DNA from: Pyramidobacter sp.
GTDB lineage: Bacteria; Synergistota; Synergistia; Synergistales; Dethiosulfovibrionaceae
DNA length: 10,473 bases
Direction: 5' to 3'
NCBI GenBank assembly: GCA_016286835.1
Contig: JAEEUD010000037.1
Span: forward strand, 1-10,473
Under the pieces are notes generated by a model. The model was given only the letters and a program-made list of their open reading frames with translations, was not told where the DNA came from and did no database searches. The position numbers and the translations under genes are program-made. How positions within the stretch are numbered: the first letter of the stretch is position 1; each line of letters begins with the position of its first letter. Below are positions 5,622 to 10,473 of this stretch, piece after piece.

Positions 5622-7109
5622 ATGGCAAAACCAGTAGTGAACAAAGGTGTTAAGCTCCCCCACGTCTTCGCGATCCTGTTTCTTCTGACGATCGTGATGG
5701 CCATCGCCACGTGGTTCGTCCCCGCGGGCACGTACGAGATGGTGCTCAACGAGGCGACCAAGCGCAAGGTCATCGACCCCAACTCGTTCCACTTCATCGC
5801 CAGCAATCCCCAGGGCGTGTACGACGTGTTCAACGCGATCGTCAAGGGCATGATCCAGTCGGCTTCGATGATGTCGATGGTGTTCTTCTGCGGTGCGGCG
5901 GTTGAAGTGCTCAACCAGACCGGCACGATGAAGGGCATCATGGGCGGCCTCGTCGGCGCCCTCAAGGGCAAGGGCGTCATCGCCGTGCTCGTGATCATGG
6001 CTGTCATGTCGGTCGGCGGCGCCGTCGGCGTCTTCGCCAACCCCGTCATCGCCTTCATCCCTCTCGGCGTCATGCTCGGCAAGTCGATGGGCTACGACGA
6101 GGTGGTCGGCTGGGCCATGATCTACCTCGGCTCCTACGCGGGCTTCAACGTGGGCTGGGCCAACGCCTTCACCGCCGGCCTTGCCAACGAGCTGTCCGGC
6201 CTTGACACGATGAACGGCTTCTGGCTGCGCGTCGCGTTCCACATCGCCAACCTCGTCCTGCTCTGCTGGTTCGTCGTGCGCTACATGCACAAGATCGAGA
6301 AGGATCCCACGGCCAGCCTGACCTACGATCCCGAAGCGGCTCCTGCCGAAGCCGTGACCGAAGAGGTCGGCGGCAGCAAGATGACCGGCACGCAGATCTT
6401 CTGCGCCGTCGTCACCGTGCTCGGCTTCGCGGCCATCATCTACGGCTCGGTCGTCGGCTTCCCCGAGTGCCCCGCCTGGTTCGGCTTCAAGGGCATGGGC
6501 GGCAAGAAGTGGGGCGTGCCTCAGTACTCGGCCGTGTTCGTGATCATGGCCATCGTCTGCGGCATGGGCGGCTTCCAGGGCGGTTTCTTCGATCGTCTTG
6601 ACAAGACCTTCAAGGCCTTCACCAAGGGTATGACGGCTCTGACCTACGCGGCCTTCGTCATCGCCTTCTCGCGCGCCATCTCCGTGATCATGACCGACGG
6701 AAAGATCATCCACACGATCATTTACTGGCTGGCTATGCCCATCAACCAGGTCGGCAACGTCGTCGGCGCGTTCCTGATGTACGTCGCCAACGTCATCGTC
6801 AACTTCTTCATCGGCTCCGGCTCCGGCCAGGCCGTCACGGTCATGCCCATTTTCGCCCCTCTGGCTCACATCACCAACATCAACGCCTCGGTCGCGGTCC
6901 AGTGCTTCCAGTTCGGTGACGGTTTCACCAACTGCATCAACCCCACCGCCGGCGTGCTTATGGCCACTCTGGGCCTTGCGGGCATCCCCTACGGCAAGTA
7001 TGTGAAGTGGTTCCTGCCGATCGTCTGCATCCAGCTGATCGCTGCCGGCGTCATCATCGTGCTCATGCAGATGTTCTCGCCCGCGCTCCTGGCGATGGGC
7101 CTGATCTAA
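5622..7109 (+). CDS. YfcC/DcuC-family membrane carrier (dicarboxylate, amino acid or acylated substrate)
   Basis: 495 residues, the usual size of YfcC/DcuC (C4-dicarboxylate anaerobic carrier) proteins of the ion transporter superfamily. It is an inner-membrane carrier. Hydrophobic segments are clear at about 13-33, 78-98, 119-150, 161-188, 203-221, 257-279, 302-320, 338-358, 378-399 and 462-484. Family-like motifs include WFVPAGTYEM (31-40), the glycine/asparagine-rich SYAGFNVGWANAFTAGLA (171-188) and its C-terminal counterpart NFFIGSGSGQAVTVMPI (394-410), then QFGDGFTNCINPTAG (430-444). An acidic, Ala/Pro-rich loop (about 226-254) separates the halves. ATG 5622 is chosen for the AAGGAGG at 5607-5613, 8 nt upstream; an in-frame ATG at 5553 lies in the promoter region. 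Codons are strongly C-ending (GGC, GCC, ATC, CCC), more so than in the upstream operon, as in highly expressed genes. The neighbouring M20 hydrolase suggests an N-acyl or peptide-like amino acid substrate; the substrate itself is unproven. Confidence 0.87.
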   Translation: MAKPVVNKGVKLPHVFAILFLLTIVMAIATWFVPAGTYEMVLNEATKRKVIDPNSFHFIASNPQGVYDVFNAIVKGMIQSASMMSMVFFCGAAVEVLNQTGTMKGIMGGLVGALKGKGVIAVLVIMAVMSVGGAVGVFANPVIAFIPLGVMLGKSMGYDEVVGWAMIYLGSYAGFNVGWANAFTAGLANELSGLDTMNGFWLRVAFHIANLVLLCWFVVRYMHKIEKDPTASLTYDPEAAPAEAVTEEVGGSKMTGTQIFCAVVTVLGFAAIIYGSVVGFPECPAWFGFKGMGGKKWGVPQYSAVFVIMAIVCGMGGFQGGFFDRLDKTFKAFTKGMTALTYAAFVIAFSRAISVIMTDGKIIHTIIYWLAMPINQVGNVVGAFLMYVANVIVNFFIGSGSGQAVTVMPIFAPLAHITNINASVAVQCFQFGDGFTNCINPTAGVLMATLGLAGIPYGKYVKWFLPIVCIQLIAAGVIIVLMQMFSPALLAMGLI

Positions 7110-7140
7110 GGTTCCTTTTCGCACGGATAATTTAATGTAG

Positions 7141-7188
7141 AAAAAAACGGGAAGATGTTCTAAAATGAGGACATCTTCCCGTTTTTTT
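7141..7188. terminator. Strong bidirectional intrinsic terminator
   Basis: An 18-bp perfect stem (7141-7158 with 7171-7188) is formed by seven A-T pairs and an 11-bp core CGGGAAGATGT. The loop is 12 nt and seven Ts end the stem, which can terminate on both strands. It starts 31 nt after the carrier's stop codon and sits 38 nt before the M20 start codon. It ends the carrier transcript and should reduce read-through into the next operon. Confidence 0.92.
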
Positions 7189-7226
7189 GTCTTTTCAATT
7201 TTGAGTTTTTCAGGAGGCTTTTTCGC

Positions 7227-8402
7227 ATGGATCTTGTAAAGCTGGCTTCGACGGTCGAAAACGACGTGAAGGAATGGCGCCATCACCTGCACCGTCATCC
7301 CGAGCTGAGCGGGCACGAGGAGCAGACGGCCGCGTTCGTCGAGAAGACGCTGCGCGGGATCGGCGTGGACGAAGTGCGCCGCGCCGGCAAATACAACGTC
7401 ATCGCGCTCATCAGAGGCGCTCATCCCGGTCCGATCGTGGGCCTGCGGGCCGACATGGACGCGCTGCCCATGAACGAGGAGAGCGGCGTCGAGTTCGCCA
7501 GCGAAAACGAAGGGGTCATGCACGCCTGCGGGCACGACGCGCACACGGCGATGCTGCTTGGCGCGGCCAAGGCGCTCAGCACGATGCGCGGCGAGCTGCA
7601 CGGCACGGTGAAGTTCTTCTTCCAGACGGCCGAGGAGATCCTCGGCGGCGCACGCGAGATCATCGAAGCCGGCGAGGTGACCGAGAAGGATCCGCCCGTC
7701 TGCATGGCGGGGCTGCACGTCTACCCGAACGCTCCGGCGGGCAAGATCGCCGTGCGCCGCGGCGCTTCGAGCGCTTCGTCCAACGGCATGGAGATCACGA
7801 TCACGGGCCGGCAGGGGCACGGCGCCCACCCCGATCAGTGCATCGACCCGATCCCCGCCGCCGCCCAGGTGATCTCGTCGCTGCAGCAGCTGGTCAGCCG
7901 CCAGCTTGCCCCCTCCGACTCGGCCGTGGTCACGATCGGCACGATCCACGGCGGTCTCAAGAGCAACATCATCGCGCCCGAGGTGAAGATGACGGGGACG
8001 ATCCGCACGATCAAGCCGCAGGTGCAGAAGGACCTGTTCGAGGCCATCCCGCGCGTCGTCAAACTGACGGCGGAAGCGCTGCGCTGCCAGGGCGATACGT
8101 ACATCAGGCCCGGCACGCCCGTGCTGGTGAACGACGACGCTACGTTCGACCGCTATCTGAGCGTGGCCGAGAAGGTCTTCGGCAAGGACAACATCATCTG
8201 GCTGGAAAACTGCTCGATGGGCGCCGAAGACTTCGCGTTCTACACGGAGAAGGTGCCGGGCACGATGTTCCGCATCGGCGTCGGCTTCGCGGGACAGAAG
8301 AACGCGCCGATCCACTCGCCGCTGTTCAAGGCCGACGAGAGCGCGTTCGTGCTGGGCGTGGCCATGCATATCGGTTTCGCGCTCGACGTGTGCAAGGGTT
8401 AA
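7227..8402 (+). CDS. M20D-family metallo-amidohydrolase/peptidase
   Basis: 391 residues, standard length for M20D amidohydrolases (hippurate, N-acetyl-diaminopimelate and IAA-amino acid hydrolase group), which cleave N-acyl amino acids or dipeptide-like amides in the cytoplasm. The N-terminal motif WRHHLHRHPELSGHE (17-31) and VGLRADMDALP (71-81) are diagnostic. Expected metal ligands are present: C101 and H103 in MHACGHDAHTAMLLGAA (98-114), E136-E137 in FQTAEE, H164 in GLHVYP, and H363 in APIHSPLF. The dimerisation domain segment VVTIGTIHGGLKSNIIAPEV (234-253) is intact, followed by GTIR. An AGGAGG at 7212-7217 sits 9 nt upstream of the ATG. It is the first gene of a cluster in which the phosphosugar mutase starts 28 nt after its stop. 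Its closeness to the carrier gene suggests that the carrier supplies its substrate. The exact acyl substrate is unknown. Confidence 0.93.
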   Translation: MDLVKLASTVENDVKEWRHHLHRHPELSGHEEQTAAFVEKTLRGIGVDEVRRAGKYNVIALIRGAHPGPIVGLRADMDALPMNEESGVEFASENEGVMHACGHDAHTAMLLGAAKALSTMRGELHGTVKFFFQTAEEILGGAREIIEAGEVTEKDPPVCMAGLHVYPNAPAGKIAVRRGASSASSNGMEITITGRQGHGAHPDQCIDPIPAAAQVISSLQQLVSRQLAPSDSAVVTIGTIHGGLKSNIIAPEVKMTGTIRTIKPQVQKDLFEAIPRVVKLTAEALRCQGDTYIRPGTPVLVNDDATFDRYLSVAEKVFGKDNIIWLENCSMGAEDFAFYTEKVPGTMFRIGVGFAGQKNAPIHSPLFKADESAFVLGVAMHIGFALDVCKG

Positions 8403-8430
8403 AATTCCGATCACAGGAGGATCATAAAAA

Positions 8431-10071
8431 ATGGACTATCGTGAACGCTATCAGGAATGGCTGAACGCTTCGTGGCTGGCTCCCGCCGACAAGGCCGAGC
8501 TGGCGGCTCTCACCGACGAGAAGGAGATCGAGGACCGCTTCTACCGCGACCTTGAGTTCGGCACCGCGGGAATGCGCGGCGTCATGGGCGTGGGCACCAA
8601 CCGCATGAACAGGTACATCGTCGGCAAGGCCACGCTGGGCCTGGCGAACTACCTGAAAAACGAGTTCCCCGCCGATTTCAAAAAGGGCGTCGTGATCGCC
8701 TACGACTCGCGCAACAACTCCAGGGCGTTCGCCGCCGAGACGGCCCGCGTGCTCTGCGCCTGCGGCGTGCCGGTGAAGCTGTTCGACACGCTCGAGCCCG
8801 TGCCCGTGCTGTCGTTCTCGGTGCGCTGCCATAACGCGGCCGCCGGCGTGGTCATCACGGCCAGCCACAATCCGCGCGAGTACAACGGCTACAAGGTGTA
8901 CGGCAGCGACGGCTGCCAGCTCACGCCGGGAGCGGCCGCGAAGCTGACGGAGTACGTCGAGGCCGCCGCCATCGCTGACATCCCCGCGGGCGACGACGCT
9001 TCGCTGCGCACGATGATCGGCGCGGAAACTGTCGAGAAGTTCCTCGACGCCATCGAGAAGGTCTCGGTCCCGCAGACCGGCGCCGCCGCGCTGAAAGTGG
9101 TCTACACGCCGCTGCACGGCTCCGGCAACGTGCCCGTGCGCGCCATCCTGAAGCGCTGCGGCTTCACGGACGTGCAGATCGTCGCCGAGCAGGAGCTGCC
9201 CAACGGCGACTTCCCCACCGTCAAGGCGCCCAACCCCGAGGACCGCACGGCGCTCAGCCTCGGCATCGAGCTGGCGAAGAAGACGAACGCCGACATCGTT
9301 ATCGGCACCGACCCTGACAGCGACCGCATCGGCGTGGCCGTCGGCAAGGACGGGACGTACACGCTGATCAACGGCAACCAGATCGGCGCGCTGCTGGCCA
9401 ACTTCGTGCTCACGCACCGCACGCTGAACCCCAAATCGACGCTGATCACCACGGTCGTCACCGGCGAGCTGGGCGCGCAGGTGGCCCTTGCCCGCGGCGC
9501 GCAGGTGCTGCGCACGCTGACCGGCTTCAAGTACATCGGCGAGCAGATGACGAAGTTCGAGCGCACGGGCGAGCGCGAGTTCGTCATGGGCTACGAGGAA
9601 AGCTACGGCTACCTCGTCGGCACGCACGCCCGCGACAAGGACGCCGTCACCGCGGCGATGCTGATCTGCGAGATGGCGGCCGACGCCAAGTCGCGCGGGC
9701 TGACGATCCTCGACGAGCTGGAAGCGCTCTACAAGGAGCTGGGCTACTACCTCGACGCGCAGGACTCGCACACGCTCAAGGGCAAGGACGGCGCCGAGCG
9801 GATCAAGGGCATGATGACCTGGCTGCGCGAGCACGGTTCGGGCCTCAAGGGCGTGTCGCAGACGCTCGACTACTCCAAGGGCATCGACGGGCTGCCGAAG
9901 GAGAACGTGATGAAGTTCCTCTGCGCCGACGGCTCGTGGTTCGCCGTGCGTCCCTCGGGCACGGAGCCGAAGATCAAGATCTACTACTCGATCAAGTCCA
10001 CCGACCGCGCCGGCGCGCAGGCCAAGCTCGACGAGCGCCGCGCCGAAGTCAGCGCCGCGCTGGGGCTGTAA
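8431..10071 (+). CDS. Phosphoglucomutase/phosphomannomutase-type phosphosugar mutase
   Basis: 546 residues, a PGM2/PgcA-like alpha-phosphohexomutase interconverting hexose 1- and 6-phosphates (chiefly glucose) in the cytoplasm. The four family loops are all present. The N-terminal region FGTAGMRGVMGVGTNRMN (43-60) leads to the catalytic TASHNP (143-148) with phosphoserine S145. GTDPDSDR (292-299) binds Mg2+, GYEESYGY (387-394) contacts the sugar, and RPSGTEPK (507-514) binds phosphate. Nothing is missing. AGGAGG at 8415-8420 lies 10 nt before the ATG. It is 28 nt after the M20 gene and 33 nt before the Cys-repeat gene, so the three are probably co-transcribed. Why a central sugar-phosphate enzyme sits with an amidohydrolase is not evident from sequence. 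Pure phosphomannomutase activity is less likely given the PGM2-like N-terminus. Confidence 0.94.
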   Translation: MDYRERYQEWLNASWLAPADKAELAALTDEKEIEDRFYRDLEFGTAGMRGVMGVGTNRMNRYIVGKATLGLANYLKNEFPADFKKGVVIAYDSRNNSRAFAAETARVLCACGVPVKLFDTLEPVPVLSFSVRCHNAAAGVVITASHNPREYNGYKVYGSDGCQLTPGAAAKLTEYVEAAAIADIPAGDDASLRTMIGAETVEKFLDAIEKVSVPQTGAAALKVVYTPLHGSGNVPVRAILKRCGFTDVQIVAEQELPNGDFPTVKAPNPEDRTALSLGIELAKKTNADIVIGTDPDSDRIGVAVGKDGTYTLINGNQIGALLANFVLTHRTLNPKSTLITTVVTGELGAQVALARGAQVLRTLTGFKYIGEQMTKFERTGEREFVMGYEESYGYLVGTHARDKDAVTAAMLICEMAADAKSRGLTILDELEALYKELGYYLDAQDSHTLKGKDGAERIKGMMTWLREHGSGLKGVSQTLDYSKGIDGLPKENVMKFLCADGSWFAVRPSGTEPKIKIYYSIKSTDRAGAQAKLDERRAEVSAALGL

Positions 10072-10104
10072 GCGCGCGTCATCTCCGGGGAGGCGTCCGG
10101 CCCC

Positions 10105-10431
10105 ATGCGCAGAAGACTGTTCCTCGTTTTCGCCCTGCTGCTCCTTGCGGCCTCGGCCGTCCAGGCGAGGTCGTACATGGCCCAGCTGTGCGACAGCTGT
10201 TCGTTCGGCGACCGCAAAAAGTACTGCATCAAGTGCGGCCACTACACGTTCGACCGCGGCGTGCCGGCACGGCTGTGCGACAGCTGCGGCTTCGGCGACC
10301 GCGCCAAAAACTGCGTCAAATGCGGCCACTACACCTTCGGCCGCGGCGCGGCGGCCGTCCTCTGCGACAGCTGCGCTTTCGGCGACCGCAAAAAGCACTG
10401 CATCAAATGCGGCCGGTATCTGTTTGACTGA
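10105..10431 (+). CDS. Secreted Cys-rich protein with three four-Cys (zinc-ribbon-like) repeats
   Basis: 108 residues, not recognised. Residues 2-4 are RRR, 5-18 a Leu/Ala-rich core and VQA|RS near residue 21/22 a signal-peptidase-like site, so it is probably exported. The rest is three copies of a 29-residue unit (L28, L57, L86 starts; the third is cut after 23 residues). Each has CDSC, a GDR-containing middle, then CxKCG and an aromatic HYTF or RYLF segment. Cysteines are at 29, 32, 41, 44; 58, 61, 70, 73; and 87, 90, 99, 102, i.e. CX2C-X8-CX2C three times. This looks like zinc-ribbon or knuckle metal sites, but disulfides are an alternative if it is truly outside the cytoplasm. GGGGAGG at 10087-10093 lies 11 nt upstream. 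It follows the mutase by 33 nt and is the last gene of that cluster. No function is assigned. Confidence 0.8.
   Translation: MRRRLFLVFALLLLAASAVQARSYMAQLCDSCSFGDRKKYCIKCGHYTFDRGVPARLCDSCGFGDRAKNCVKCGHYTFGRGAAAVLCDSCAFGDRKKHCIKCGRYLFD
10186..10428 (+). repeat. Three in-frame 87-bp tandem repeats
   Basis: Copies run from 10186-10272, 10273-10359 and 10360-10428 (the last is 69 bp). The match is strong at the DNA level, especially CTGTGCGACAGCTG and AAGTGCGGCCACTAC, with scattered silent changes. The unit is an integral number of codons, so expansion or loss keeps the frame. Confidence 0.85.
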
Positions 10432-10453
10432 TTTTTCGGCAAGGTAAGACCTA

Positions 10454-10473
10454 AATTCAAAACCAACACAAAG
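10454..10473. repeat. Inverted-repeat element, copy 3 (left end only)
   Basis: AATTCAAAACC directly followed by AACACAAAG matches the left ends of the two copies near 2587 and 2795. It begins 23 bp after the Cys-repeat gene's stop codon and runs off the window. Confidence 0.55.

Noticed and set aside
5595..8414. A 939-codon open frame on the minus strand across the carrier and M20 genes
   Set aside because: It is antisense to two well-supported genes with intact family motifs. Its translation is a His/Arg/Asp-rich string with no domain, as expected from GC-biased codons. It also runs through the terminator.
8422..10398. A 658-codon minus-strand open frame opposite the mutase and Cys-repeat genes
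   Set aside because: It is the mirror of strongly GC3-biased genes, with low-complexity Val/Ala/Arg/Asp content and no recognisable domain.

Overview
The window is GC-rich bacterial chromosome from a diderm organism. That reading rests on a signal-peptide-bearing, polymorphic-outer-membrane-protein-like beta-helix protein at the left edge. The YhaM-type OB-HD exoribonuclease, the DcuC/YfcC carrier beside an M20 amidohydrolase, and the high GC content fit an anaerobic, amino-acid-using lineage such as Synergistota (Pyramidobacter-like). This placement is inference; no rRNA or other taxonomic marker is present.

Layout. (1) 1-2352, minus strand: the N-terminal 784 codons of a very large repetitive surface protein that continues past the left edge, with a signal peptide followed by 21 beta-helix rungs. 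(2) 2353-3028: a 676-bp intergenic region. It holds the long leader and candidate promoter of the surface protein, two copies of an inverted-repeat element flanking a pair of GC-rich hairpins, and a good sigma70-type promoter facing right. A third copy of the element begins at the right edge of the window. (3) 3029-5426, plus strand: a tight three-gene operon with an OB-HD 3'-5' exoribonuclease, an RluA-family pseudouridine synthase and a small HesB/CC-Se-like protein with a Cys cluster at its C-terminus. (4) 5427-5621: an AT-rich gap with a TATAAT box overlapped by a perfect 17-bp palindrome, a likely operator. (5) 5622-7109: a YfcC/DcuC-type membrane carrier, closed by a strong bidirectional terminator. 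(6) 7227-10431: an M20 amidohydrolase, a phosphoglucomutase-type phosphosugar mutase, and a small secreted protein made of three 29-residue four-cysteine repeats.

How they may work together: the first operon looks like RNA turnover and modification. The carrier and the adjacent M20 hydrolase suggest uptake and deacylation of an N-acyl amino acid or peptide-like substrate, but the terminator between them means expression can be uncoupled. The mutase links glucose-1-phosphate and glucose-6-phosphate. The most novel-looking items are the secreted triple four-Cys-repeat protein, the patterned beta-helix repeats of the surface protein, and the dispersed inverted-repeat element. I see no defence system, CRISPR array, prophage, transposase, rRNA or tRNA.
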